A DNA stretch of 64,000 bases. It comes from Pseudomonas sp. Q11. GTDB lineage: Bacteria; Pseudomonadota; Gammaproteobacteria; Pseudomonadales; Pseudomonadaceae. Shown piece after piece: positions 20,394 to 29,927 of this stretch. The stretch covers positions 62,001-126,000 of the forward strand of contig NZ_JAKNQY010000001.1 of the NCBI RefSeq assembly GCF_024494355.1, given 5' to 3'. Below the pieces are notes generated by a model. That model saw nothing but the letters and a program-made list of their open reading frames with translations, was not told where the DNA came from and searched no databases. The position numbers were made by a program, and so were the translations under genes. Positions within the stretch are counted from its first letter, which is position 1; the number at the start of each line of letters is the position of its first letter.

Positions 20394-20501
20394 CTAAATA
20401 TGGCGCTGGATCTGCTGCCGTCATCGTCGGATCGCCGCCGGAGCAGGCTCGCTCCCAGTTTTTGCGGTTTGCCCAGGATTTAAGGAATGACACAAGTCCC
20501 T

Positions 20502-20633
20502 TGTGGCGAGGGAGCTTGCTCCCGTTCGGCTGCGCAGCAGTCGCAGGCCCGGCGGGCGCGGTGTGTATGGGGAACCGCGCCGGCTCGGTTTGGGGCTGCT
20601 GCGCAGCCCAGCGGGAGCAAGCTCCCTCGCCAC
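20502..20633. repeat. REPIN, gagggagcttgctccc family
   Basis: Left arm ttgtggcgagggagcttgct and its inverted right arm at about 20610-20633 enclose a G-rich core. It lies between the convergent ABC exporter and DUF6124 genes, five bases from the DUF6124 stop codon. Confidence 0.85.
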
Positions 20634-20638
20634 GTGGG

Positions 20639-21007
20639 TTATGTCGGCTGACGGGTTTCGATGTTGTCCAGTGCACGATTCGCCAGCAGGCTGCCCAGTT
20701 CGATCAGTTGCTGAATGCCCAGGAGGAAATGCCGGCGTGAACCGTCCAGGTCGAAAGCCAGGTCATTGGCCATGGCATTGGCCGAAGCCAGGGTTTCGCT
20801 GAGGTAGGCAAGCAAGCTTTCGGTGTCGATGTCTTTGTTGACGGTGAAGAGTTGGCCGGGGGCAGGTTCTGCTTCGGGTTTGTCCGGTTTGGGGTTTAGG
20901 TAATGGTCGAGGACTCGGTCGGTGACTTCGTCGTGTTTTTGGGACTTGGTTTTTGGGCGCGGTGAGGACGAATCGGTGTTCGGTGGGTTGGGGGTTACTT
21001 TGAACAT
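20639..21007 (-). CDS. DUF6124 family protein (DUF3077-like)
   Basis: The 122-residue protein opens with the typical MFKVTPNPP start of Pseudomonas DUF6124/DUF3077 proteins. A charged, proline-rich linker follows, then an alpha-helical C-terminal half (SLLAYLSETLASANAMANDLAFDL and a second helix). Function is unknown; members are usually small and present in several copies per genome. A GGAG ribosome binding site at 21016-21019 is 8 bases from the ATG, but it lies inside a predicted hairpin. The leader upstream is long and rich in inverted repeats. Confidence 0.8.
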   Translation of the reverse strand: MFKVTPNPPNTDSSSPRPKTKSQKHDEVTDRVLDHYLNPKPDKPEAEPAPGQLFTVNKDIDTESLLAYLSETLASANAMANDLAFDLDGSRRHFLLGIQQLIELGSLLANRALDNIETRQPT

Positions 21008-21538
21008 AGATGAAACTCCAGATTAGAAAATTGGAGCCATCTCTCTCGCTACCAAACGAAGGGAGGTGGCCATACGAAGGTTGGTAGACCGGTTACCTGG
21101 CAACCCGGCGCGTCCAAGGACGCCCTGCGCATGACCACCATAAAACAGAGGACGAAAAGCCCCCTATATCAGGCTGCACCTGCGCCAGAAAACCGGGCTA
21201 CCAAACCCGATCGCTGATTCATCAGCGACCCGGAAACGATAGAACCTGCCTCCCAAGCGCACAAGCCGGCGGATTCTGGCGCAGTTGTAGGCAATGGCGC
21301 AAGACCACGTAGCCTGTTCCAGAGCACTCCTACGTCCGGATAAACACCCCCCCATTTTGTGCGTGCTTTGCAACTCAAGCAGGAGCAAGCTCACCCCCAC
21401 AATGTTTCCAAGCCGACCACAATTCACACGGTCGATCAAAATCCCGTTAGTCGCCACCCCCTGCCATGCATTAAAGTAACGCCCCCAGCCCCGACGTTAT
21501 CCGAACGTCTGAGCCACCCTTTCCAGGAACAGTCACCG
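21008..21538 (-). promoter_or_regulatory. Structured leader upstream of the DUF6124 gene
   Basis: This 530-bp gap holds no convincing gene. Read on the minus strand toward the DUF6124 start there are at least three stem candidates: ccggtt/aacccgg (21089-21108), ctaccaa/ttggtag (21049-21087) and ctcca/tggag (21016-21036). The last one pairs the ribosome binding site. The right-hand part (about 21170-21330) keeps an open minus-strand frame but looks non-coding. It may be a cis-acting RNA; the region near 21480-21538 also serves as the moxR upstream region on the other strand. Confidence 0.4.
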
Positions 21539-22498
<960 letters not shown>

Positions 22499-22508
22499 GT
22501 AGCCAGCC

Positions 22509-23453
22509 GTGAACAACCCACTAGCGCCCGTACCGGGTATCCGCGTCAGCCTTGCGGAGCTGATCGAGATGCGCCATCGCGTGCGTGAAGTGCAGTTGTT
22601 CTCGACGCCAGGCCAGCGTAGCCCGCTGATCGGCCTGCACCACTCCAAGCTGCGCGGACGCGGCGTGGATTTCGATCAGGTGCGGGTCTATCAGGCCGGC
22701 GACGATGTGCGCACCATTGACTGGCGCGTGACCGCCCGTACCCAGGAGCCCCACACCAAGCTGTTTCATGAGGAGCGGGAGCGGCCGATCTTCATCATGA
22801 TCGAGCAAAGCCATCGGCTGTTCTTCGGCTCAGGATTGATGTTCAAGTCGGTGCTCGCGGCCCAAGCCGCCAGCCTGATCGGCTGGGCCGCGCTGGGGCA
22901 CAACGACCGAGTCGGCGGGCTGGTGTTCGGTGATAACACCCATTACGAGGTCAAGCCCCGGCGCAGCAAGCAGAGCCTTCTGCAACTGCTCAACCGCCTG
23001 GTGCGGGTCAATCAGTCGCTGCACACCGAAGGTGAGCCGGACCGCGATTCGTTCGGCATCGCCCTGCGCCGGGCCCGGGAAGTGCTGCGGCCCGGCAGCC
23101 TGGTCATCGTGATCTGTGATGAGCGCGCGCTGTCCGACGGCGCCGAGCAGCAATTGAGTCTATTGTCACGCCATTGCGACCTGTTGCTGTTGCCGCTCTC
23201 GGACCCGCTGGATCACGCCCTGCCTGCGGCCGGTTTGCTGCGTTTCGCCCAGCGCGGCGCACAGCTGGAGCTCGACACGCTGAATTTCGACTTGCGCCAG
23301 ACCTATCGCGCCCAAGCCGAGGCACGCCAGGAACGCTGGGAATTGCTGGCGCAGAAGTTGCGGATCCTGCTAATGCCCCTGAGCACTCAGGGCGACATGG
23401 TTGACCAGTTGCGCGAATACCTGAACCCCAAGCGGTCGGGGAAAAACCGATGA
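22509..23453 (+). CDS. DUF58 domain protein of the MoxR/Bat operon
   Basis: The 314-residue protein carries the DUF58 signature around YQAGDDVRTIDWRVTAR (about residues 65-80). A degenerate VWA-like fold follows in the second half (RPGSLVIVICDERALSDG). No signal peptide is seen, so it is probably cytoplasmic or peripheral. DUF58 proteins are constant partners of MoxR ATPases. It begins 10 bp after moxR and its stop overlaps the start of the next gene by 4 bp (ATGA), which indicates translational coupling. Confidence 0.9.
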   Translation: MNNPLAPVPGIRVSLAELIEMRHRVREVQLFSTPGQRSPLIGLHHSKLRGRGVDFDQVRVYQAGDDVRTIDWRVTARTQEPHTKLFHEERERPIFIMIEQSHRLFFGSGLMFKSVLAAQAASLIGWAALGHNDRVGGLVFGDNTHYEVKPRRSKQSLLQLLNRLVRVNQSLHTEGEPDRDSFGIALRRAREVLRPGSLVIVICDERALSDGAEQQLSLLSRHCDLLLLPLSDPLDHALPAAGLLRFAQRGAQLELDTLNFDLRQTYRAQAEARQERWELLAQKLRILLMPLSTQGDMVDQLREYLNPKRSGKNR

Positions 23454-23944
23454 GCAGTCTCGATCAACTGCAGCCACTGATGGCGCCACCGCCCATCGGT
23501 TTCTGGCCCCCCGCGCCGGGCTGGTGGCTGCTGCTGGTGGTGTTGCCGTTGCTGGGTCTGGGGCTGTGGCGATTGCGCCGATTCATGCCCGCCAGGCGCT
23601 CCACCGCCCGCGCCGAGCAACCCCTGGACCCGGCGCGCCTGGCCGCTCTGGCGGAACTCGCCCTGCTGCCCAAGCCCTACGATGGCGCCCCTGCTGGCGC
23701 CTGGCTGCAACAGCTCAACGGGCTGCTCAAGCGCCTGTGCCGCAACCACTACCCTTATAGCCAGAGCCACACCCTCAACGGACGTAAATGGCTGGCTTTC
23801 CTGGATAACCGCTGCCCGGCGGCGGGCCTGACCCGCTGGATGGTGCTGGTGGAAGGCGCCTACAAACCCGAATGCAAGCTCGATGACAAAGCCATCGCCG
23901 GCCTGACCCAGGCCGTCGAAATCTGGATTCGCAAACATGTTTGA
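23450..23944 (+). CDS. DUF4381 membrane protein of the Bat operon
   Basis: The 164-residue protein has a short N-terminal segment with PPPIGFWPPAPGWW, then one membrane helix (LLLVVLPLLGLGLWRL), then a soluble helical domain. This is the DUF4381 pattern found between DUF58 and VWA genes in MoxR operons. Its role is unknown but it probably tethers or assembles the complex at the inner membrane. It overlaps the previous gene by 4 bp and the next by 8 bp. Confidence 0.9.
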   Translation: MSSLDQLQPLMAPPPIGFWPPAPGWWLLLVVLPLLGLGLWRLRRFMPARRSTARAEQPLDPARLAALAELALLPKPYDGAPAGAWLQQLNGLLKRLCRNHYPYSQSHTLNGRKWLAFLDNRCPAAGLTRWMVLVEGAYKPECKLDDKAIAGLTQAVEIWIRKHV

Positions 23945-25016
23945 GTTTGCCTGGCCGTGGATTTTCGCGCTGTTGCCGCTGCCCTGGCTGATGCGTCTGG
24001 TGCTGCCCGCCGCCGACAGTGGCGAACCGGCCCTCAGGGTCAGTTTCCTGGACGACCTCGAAGGCCTCGTAGGGCGTCGGGCCCGGAGCAATCTGCCGAC
24101 CTGGCGTCAGCAGGCACCCTTCATTCTGCTCTGGCTGCTGTTGCTGATTGCCGCTGCCCGCCCGCAATGGTTGGGCGAGCCGCTGCCGATCGCTGCCAGC
24201 GGCCGAGACCTGTTGGTGGCGGTGGATGTCTCGGGGTCCATGGACTTTCCCGATATGCGCTGGCAAGACGAGGACATCAGTCGCCTTGCGCTGGTCCAGC
24301 ATCTGCTGGGAGATTTTCTCGAGAGCCGCGAAGGTGATCGGGTCGGCCTGATCCTGTTCGGCAGCCAGGCCTACCTCCAGGCACCGCTGACCTTCGACCG
24401 TCGCACGGTGCGGCTCTGGCTGGATGAAGCGCGCATCGGCATCGCGGGCAAGAACACCGCCATCGGCGACGCTATTGGCCTGGCGCTCAAGCGCCTGCGC
24501 CAGCGTCCGGCAAACAGCCGCGTGCTGATCCTGGTCACCGATGGCGCCAACAACGGTGGCGAGATCGACCCGCTGACCGCCGCCCGGCTGGCCGCCGAAG
24601 AAAACGTGAGAATCTACCCCATCGGCATTGGCGCCGATCAGGAGGAAAGTGGCACGGCAGGATTTGTCGGGGTTAACCCGAGCCTGGACCTCGACGAAGC
24701 GACACTCCGGGAAATTGCCCAAGCCACGGGCGGCCAGTATTTCCGCGCCCAGGATGGAGAACAGCTGCTGGCGATCAAGACCACCCTTGATCAGCTCGAA
24801 CCGGTGACCCAGCAACCGACCCAGGCCCGCCCAGCCCAGGCGCTTTATCAATGGCCGCTGTCCCTCGCACTGCTGTTGAGCATCTTGCTGGCGGCCCGGG
24901 AACGCTGGCCGGACAACCCTTTGCAGCGCCTGTTTACCCAGCCGCTATTCCAGCCGGCGGAACGCTCCGAGTGGCGCCAACGACTCAAGCGTTTGCGCCT
25001 GGGGAGACGCAGATGA
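23937..25016 (+). CDS. VWA-domain membrane protein (BatA type)
   Basis: The 359-residue protein has two N-terminal membrane helices, a VWA domain and a C-terminal helix (WPLSLALLLSILLAA). The metal-ion adhesion site is intact: DVSGSMD at about residue 96, with a later threonine and the VTDGANN loop. VWA proteins of this type work with the MoxR ATPase; Bat proteins were named for aerotolerance in Bacteroides, and here a role in envelope-stress tolerance is only an inference. Its stop overlaps the start of the next gene (ATGA). Confidence 0.9.
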   Translation: MFEFAWPWIFALLPLPWLMRLVLPAADSGEPALRVSFLDDLEGLVGRRARSNLPTWRQQAPFILLWLLLLIAAARPQWLGEPLPIAASGRDLLVAVDVSGSMDFPDMRWQDEDISRLALVQHLLGDFLESREGDRVGLILFGSQAYLQAPLTFDRRTVRLWLDEARIGIAGKNTAIGDAIGLALKRLRQRPANSRVLILVTDGANNGGEIDPLTAARLAAEENVRIYPIGIGADQEESGTAGFVGVNPSLDLDEATLREIAQATGGQYFRAQDGEQLLAIKTTLDQLEPVTQQPTQARPAQALYQWPLSLALLLSILLAARERWPDNPLQRLFTQPLFQPAERSEWRQRLKRLRLGRRR

Positions 25017-26749
25017 TCGCCCTCTGGCCGCACTGGCTGCGCCCCTGGTTCGTACTGTTGCTGCCCTTGCTGGGGTGGCTGTTGTGGCAACTGTGGCACC
25101 GGCAAAAACGCGTGGGTCGCTGGCAGATGATTCTGCCGCCGGCGTTTCATGCCGTGCTGCTCAGTGGCGGCAGCGGCCGTGAAAGCAAACTGCCGTGGGT
25201 TGCCCTTGGCCTGGCTTGGTTGTTGGTGGTACTTGCGCTGCTTGGGCCCAGTTGGGCAAGGGTCGAACAGATCAGCCAAAAACCTGCCGACCCTTTGGTG
25301 GTGGTGCTGGAGCTGACACCGCAGATGCTCGCCGCCGATGTACCGCCGACGCGTCTGGAGCAGGCCCGGCGCAAGGTGTTGGACTTGCTGCATAGCCGCC
25401 GCGATGCCCAGACGGCAATCATCGTCTATGCCGGCAGCGCCCACACGCTGGTGCCGCTGTCCGACGACCTGTCCACCAGCGCCAACCTTTTGGAAGCCCT
25501 CACGCCCTCGATCATGCCGCAAAGTGGCCATCGCGCCGACCTTGCGGTCAACAAGGCCATGGCCCTGCTGGATCAGAGCGGCCTCGGCCACGGCCGGATC
25601 CTGCTGATTGGTTCGTCGTTGAACGAACAGGAGCGCGAGCATATCCGCCAGATCCTGGACGGTTCTGCCACGCAATTGCTGATGCTCGGCATCGGCACCC
25701 GGGAAGGCGCGCCGGTGGCCCAGGAAGATGGCAGTTACCTCAAGGATGCCCAAGGCGCGATTCTGGTGCCGCGCCTGGACAGCCCGAGCCTCAAGTCCTT
25801 CGTCAATGGGCTGGACGGCCGCTATCGCCCGGCGCGCCTGGACGATAGCGACCTGCGCGGCCTCGGTCTGCTGGACGGTCCTCGCCATTTGCGCAGCGAC
25901 GGTCAGACATTGCGCCTGGACACCTGGGCGGACCATGGCTACTGGCTGCTGCTACCGCTGTTGCTGCTGGCTGCCTGCGCTGGACGTCGCGGCTGGCTGT
26001 TCTGCCTGCCGTTGCTGTTGATGTTGCCGCAAACCGGTCATGCCTTCGAACTCCAGGACCTGTGGCTGCGCCCCGATCAACAGGGCCAGCACCTGCTCAA
26101 GCAGAAACGTCCGGCCGAGGCCGCCGTCCACTTCGAGGACCACCAATGGCAAGGTGTGGCCCTGTATGAAGCCGGTGACTACAGCGAAGCCGCCCGCCGC
26201 TTTGCCGAGGGCAACGACGCCCGCGCCCACTACAATCGCGGCAACGCCCTGGCCAAAAGCGGCGAACTGGAGGCCGCGCTGGATGCCTACGAACAAGCCC
26301 TGGAACTGCAACCGGACCTGCGTCCCGCCCAAACCAACAAGGTTCTGGTGGAAAGCCTGTTGAAAGAGCAGACACCGCCTCCGGAGGAACCGAAACCTGC
26401 CGAAAGCGAGCAGCCGGGCCCCGCCGAGCAATCGCCGCCTGCCCATACGCAGGCCCAGTCTTCCACGCCGGGACAGCCATCCTCCGAAGCACCTGCGGCG
26501 GCGGAACACCCCCAGGCGCCCCAGACAACGCCACCGCCCGGCGCCCAGGATGTGCCGGGCAGCGAGTTGCCCGATGAGCGGACCACGACCCCACCGCTGC
26601 GCCCCGCGGCCGGCCAGCGCAATGACGAAGAACAGCGCCAGGCACTGGAGCAATGGCTGCGTCAGATCCCGGATAATCCGGGCGAACTGCTCAGACGTAA
26701 ATTCTGGTATGAACAGCAAAGCCATCAGGCCCAGGGAAAAACCCAATGA
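25013..26749 (+). CDS. VWA/TPR fusion protein (BatB-BatC type) with degenerate MIDAS
   Basis: The start is ATG 25013, overlapping the batA-type stop; the longer frame from 24851 lies inside the previous gene. The 578-residue product has two N-terminal membrane helices and then a VWA fold. The metal site reads LELTPQM where DxSxS is expected, so metal binding there is doubtful. Another membrane helix pair lies near residues 305-340. TPR motifs follow (about 360-450, with ARAHYNRGNALAKSGELEAALDAYEQALEL). The long tail is rich in Pro, Gln, Glu and Ala. It combines what are separate BatB and BatC proteins in other bacteria. Confidence 0.88.
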   Translation: MIALWPHWLRPWFVLLLPLLGWLLWQLWHRQKRVGRWQMILPPAFHAVLLSGGSGRESKLPWVALGLAWLLVVLALLGPSWARVEQISQKPADPLVVVLELTPQMLAADVPPTRLEQARRKVLDLLHSRRDAQTAIIVYAGSAHTLVPLSDDLSTSANLLEALTPSIMPQSGHRADLAVNKAMALLDQSGLGHGRILLIGSSLNEQEREHIRQILDGSATQLLMLGIGTREGAPVAQEDGSYLKDAQGAILVPRLDSPSLKSFVNGLDGRYRPARLDDSDLRGLGLLDGPRHLRSDGQTLRLDTWADHGYWLLLPLLLLAACAGRRGWLFCLPLLLMLPQTGHAFELQDLWLRPDQQGQHLLKQKRPAEAAVHFEDHQWQGVALYEAGDYSEAARRFAEGNDARAHYNRGNALAKSGELEAALDAYEQALELQPDLRPAQTNKVLVESLLKEQTPPPEEPKPAESEQPGPAEQSPPAHTQAQSSTPGQPSSEAPAAAEHPQAPQTTPPPGAQDVPGSELPDERTTTPPLRPAAGQRNDEEQRQALEQWLRQIPDNPGELLRRKFWYEQQSHQAQGKTQ

Positions 26750-28383
26750 CCCGCTTCACCGCCTATCTCCTCGCGTTGCTGCTCTGGGCCGCTGGCATCC
26801 AGGCTGCTCAGCTGACCGCCAGTGTGGATCGCGGACGCCTGAGTTCCGGGGAGACCGTGGAGCTGACCCTGGAATCCAATGACGCCACACAGTTCGGCAA
26901 ACCCGACCTGAGCCCGCTCCAGGCACTGTTCGATGTTCGCGGCACCCGCCAGGTCAACCAACTGACGACCCTCGACGGCGAGAATCGCGCCACCACCCGC
27001 TGGATCGTCACCCTGCTACCACGCCAAAGTGGCACCGTGGTCATTCCAGCCCTGCAATTGGGCGAAGTGACGAGCCAGCCGATCACCCTGCAAGTGACCG
27101 AAAGCGAAACGCGCAATGAACCTGGCAAACTGGCCCCGGTGTTCATCGAGGCCAGCCTCGACCAGACCCACGTCTATGTCCAGGCACAGGCGATCCTGAC
27201 CTTGCGCATCTACCATTCGGTGTCACTGTACGACGACAGCAGCCTGACGCCGCTGCACATCCCCGATGCCCGCACCGAACAACTGGGGGAGTCGCGTACC
27301 TACGAAAAGGTCATCAACAACGTACGCCACGGCGTGATCGAACTGCGCTACGGCATCTACCCCCAGCGCAGCGGCGAACTGATGATCCCGGCCCAGACCT
27401 TCAGCGCGACCCTGGTCGAGCCGGTGGCCCAGGGAGCCGCGCCGTCGGGACCCAAACCCGGCCAGTTGATGCGTGTCAGTTCCGAGCAATTGCGGCTGAC
27501 CGTCAACCCCAAGCCCGCCAGTTACCCGGCTGATGTGCCCTGGCTGCCGGCGCGCAGCCTTTCCTTGAGCGAGAGCTGGAGCCCGGAACCGACCCACAGC
27601 CAGGTGGGTGACTCCCTGACCCGCAGCCTGACCCTGGAAGCGGAGGGGCTGGCCAGCGCCCAGTTGCCGCCCCTGCCGGCCACTGAAATAAGTGGCCTGC
27701 GACGCTATCCCGACCAACCGGTACTCAGCAGTCGCAGCAGTGAACGCGGTTTGGTGGGCAGCCGTGAAGACCGCGAGGCCCTGGTGCCCAACCGCAGTGG
27801 CACCATTGAACTGCCGCCGGTGGAAGTGGTTTGGTGGAATACCCTGGAAGACCACCTGGACCGCACCAGCCTTCCAGCGCGGACCCTGCAAGTGGCGAAC
27901 AACCCGAGTCTGATGGTGGATACGCCGACGAGCACACCGCAGATTGTGACGATCGTCGACAGCGACACCTTGTGGTATTGGCAATTGAGCACCTTTGTCC
28001 TGGCCTGCACCACGCTGCTGGGCTTGGGACTGTGGTGGCGCGCCCGTTCGCAGCCGGCAATCCTGCGCGCGACCCAGGCCGGGCCGAGCCCACGGACCTT
28101 GCTTGACGACCTCAAGCGTGCCTGCCTGGCCAACGATACCCACGCTACACGTCAGGCGCTGGACGCCTGGGCCCGTCAGCAACCGGAAACCCTGGCCGAC
28201 ATGGCGGCGCGTTTCGTGCCGCTGTCCGACGCTCTGGACGGCCTCAACGGCGCGCTCTACAGCGAGACCGGCCAGCATTGGCAAGGTGAAGATTTGTGGC
28301 GGGCCATTCGCACCATTCCCGCTGCGGAAGGCTTCCAGGACCCAACCGGCGACAGTGGCTTGCCACCGCTCTACCCCAAATAA
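26746..28383 (+). CDS. BatD-type periplasmic/membrane protein
   Basis: The 545-residue protein has a signal peptide (LLALLLWAAGIQA, mature from about residue 21) and repeated beta-sandwich domains with the BatD pattern (LTASVDRGRLSSGETVELTLES near the N-terminus). A C-terminal membrane helix (WQLSTFVLACTTLLGLGLWW) and a short cytoplasmic tail follow. BatD is the last member of MoxR/Bat operons and is thought to present a large periplasmic domain. It overlaps the VWA/TPR gene by 4 bp. After its stop there is a four-fold 9-bp repeat and a REPIN, with no classical terminator seen. Confidence 0.9.
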   Translation: MTRFTAYLLALLLWAAGIQAAQLTASVDRGRLSSGETVELTLESNDATQFGKPDLSPLQALFDVRGTRQVNQLTTLDGENRATTRWIVTLLPRQSGTVVIPALQLGEVTSQPITLQVTESETRNEPGKLAPVFIEASLDQTHVYVQAQAILTLRIYHSVSLYDDSSLTPLHIPDARTEQLGESRTYEKVINNVRHGVIELRYGIYPQRSGELMIPAQTFSATLVEPVAQGAAPSGPKPGQLMRVSSEQLRLTVNPKPASYPADVPWLPARSLSLSESWSPEPTHSQVGDSLTRSLTLEAEGLASAQLPPLPATEISGLRRYPDQPVLSSRSSERGLVGSREDREALVPNRSGTIELPPVEVVWWNTLEDHLDRTSLPARTLQVANNPSLMVDTPTSTPQIVTIVDSDTLWYWQLSTFVLACTTLLGLGLWWRARSQPAILRATQAGPSPRTLLDDLKRACLANDTHATRQALDAWARQQPETLADMAARFVPLSDALDGLNGALYSETGQHWQGEDLWRAIRTIPAAEGFQDPTGDSGLPPLYPK

Positions 28384-28682
28384 TCCGCGGCCTTCGGGTA
28401 AGTTTTGTGTCTTTTGTGTCTTTTGTGGCTTTTGTGGCGAGGGAGCTTGCTCCCGCTGGGCCGCGTAGCGACCCCCTTTTTGCGATGGCTGCGCAATCGA
28501 GCGGGAGCAAGCTCCCTCGCCACAGGATCCATCATGTCCCCGGCCCAACCAGATCCGCTCTGGATCCGGTCGCCTGTACATCCGACGAAGTTGAACAAGT
28601 CCTCTCCTCTGTTTCCCAGTAAACTCTCCATCTTTTAGCCGCCCTTCTTCTCGCGGCCATCATCTGTTTTCTGGAGTTCACC
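28384..28682. repeat. 9-bp minisatellite and REPIN between batD and sbcD
   Basis: Four copies of a 9-mer (ttttgtgtc twice, ttttgtggc twice) lie at 28403-28438. They run straight into a REPIN of the gagggagcttgctccc family at 28432-28525. The remaining bases carry no gene and probably hold the sbcD promoter; a GGAG box near 28672 serves the TTG start of sbcD. Confidence 0.8.
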
Positions 28683-29927
28683 TTGCGTCTGTTCCACACC
28701 TCCGACTGGCACCTGGGGCAAAACCTGCACGGCCAGGAACGCGATTTCGAGCACGCCTGTTTCCTTGACTGGCTGCTGCGTCAATTGGCCTGCGAAAAGC
28801 CCGAGGTGTTGCTGATCGCCGGCGACATCTTCGACACGGTGAACCCGCCGGTCAAAGCCCAGGAGCGGCTGTACGACTTCATCGTCAGTGCCCATGAACA
28901 AAACGCCAACCTGACCATTGTGATGATCGCCGGCAACCACGACTCCGGCTCGCGCATCGAGCTGCCGGCGCCGCTGATGCGCCGCTTGCGCACCCATGCC
29001 CTGGGCCGGGTGTTGTGGCTGGACGACGGGCAACTGGACGTCGAGCGCCTGCTGCTGCCGCTGCCCGACGCCAAGGGCAAGGTCAAGGCGTGGTGCCTGG
29101 CGCTGCCGTTCCTGCGGCCTGCCGAGGTGACCGGCGCACAACTGGGTGACGACTACCTGCGCGGCATCGGTCAGGTTCACGAATGGCTGATCGCCGCCGC
29201 CAACGACAAGCGCAAGAAGGGCCAGGCGCTGATCGCCATCAGCCATGCGCACATGGCCGGTGGCTCGGTGTCCGAGGATTCCGAACGCAGCCTGATCATC
29301 GGCAATGCCGAGGCCCTGCCCGCCAGCCTGTTCGGCCCGAGCATCAGCTACGTCGCCCTCGGTCACTTGCACAAGCCGCAAAAGGTCAACGGCGAAGAGC
29401 GCATCCGCTACAGCGGCTCGCCGATTCCGTTGTCGTTTTCGGAAATCGGTTATCAGCATCAGATCCTCGACGTCACGCTGGACGGCGAAACCCTGGTCAA
29501 GGTCGAGCCGCGCCTGATTCCCCGGGCCGTCAACCTGCAACGGCTGGGCCCGGCACCGTTGGCCGAGATCCTGGTGCAACTCAAGGACCTGCCGGACATC
29601 GACCTGTTGGCCGATGCCCAGCGCCAGCCCTGGCTGGAGGTGCGGGTGCGCCTCGACGAGCCGCAACCGGACCTGCGCCATCAAGTGGAAACCGCCCTGC
29701 AAGGCAAAGCCGTGCGCCTGGTGCGGATCGCCGCCGAATACGCCGGCAACGGCGGCAGCGCAAGCACCGATGACGGCACCGCACTGGTCGAACTGGATCA
29801 GTTGAGCCCGCAGGAATTGTTCAGCCGCGCCTGGCAGGACACCTACGGTAACGAAGTGGACGAACAGACTCTCAAGGATTTTGCCGTGCTGTTGCAAGAC
29901 GTGCAGATGGAGGGCGAGCAGCCATGA
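28683..29927 (+). CDS. sbcD: Exonuclease subunit SbcD
   Basis: The 414-residue nuclease subunit of the SbcCD complex, a homologue of Mre11, has the five phosphoesterase motifs: DWHLG, GDIFD, GNHDSG, SHAHM and GHLHKPQ. SbcCD trims hairpins and blocked double-strand ends. The start is TTG, set by a GGAG box six bases upstream and by the invariant MRLFHTSDWHLGQ beginning. The gene overlaps sbcC by 4 bp. The coincidence that a hairpin nuclease lies next to many REP palindromes is noted but has no demonstrated meaning. Confidence 0.95.
   Translation: MRLFHTSDWHLGQNLHGQERDFEHACFLDWLLRQLACEKPEVLLIAGDIFDTVNPPVKAQERLYDFIVSAHEQNANLTIVMIAGNHDSGSRIELPAPLMRRLRTHALGRVLWLDDGQLDVERLLLPLPDAKGKVKAWCLALPFLRPAEVTGAQLGDDYLRGIGQVHEWLIAAANDKRKKGQALIAISHAHMAGGSVSEDSERSLIIGNAEALPASLFGPSISYVALGHLHKPQKVNGEERIRYSGSPIPLSFSEIGYQHQILDVTLDGETLVKVEPRLIPRAVNLQRLGPAPLAEILVQLKDLPDIDLLADAQRQPWLEVRVRLDEPQPDLRHQVETALQGKAVRLVRIAAEYAGNGGSASTDDGTALVELDQLSPQELFSRAWQDTYGNEVDEQTLKDFAVLLQDVQMEGEQP

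Noticed and set aside
21164..21457. 97-codon minus-strand frame upstream of the DUF6124 gene
   Set aside because: It lies in the structured leader, has no ribosome binding site and its composition looks non-coding. A conserved RNA is a better explanation.
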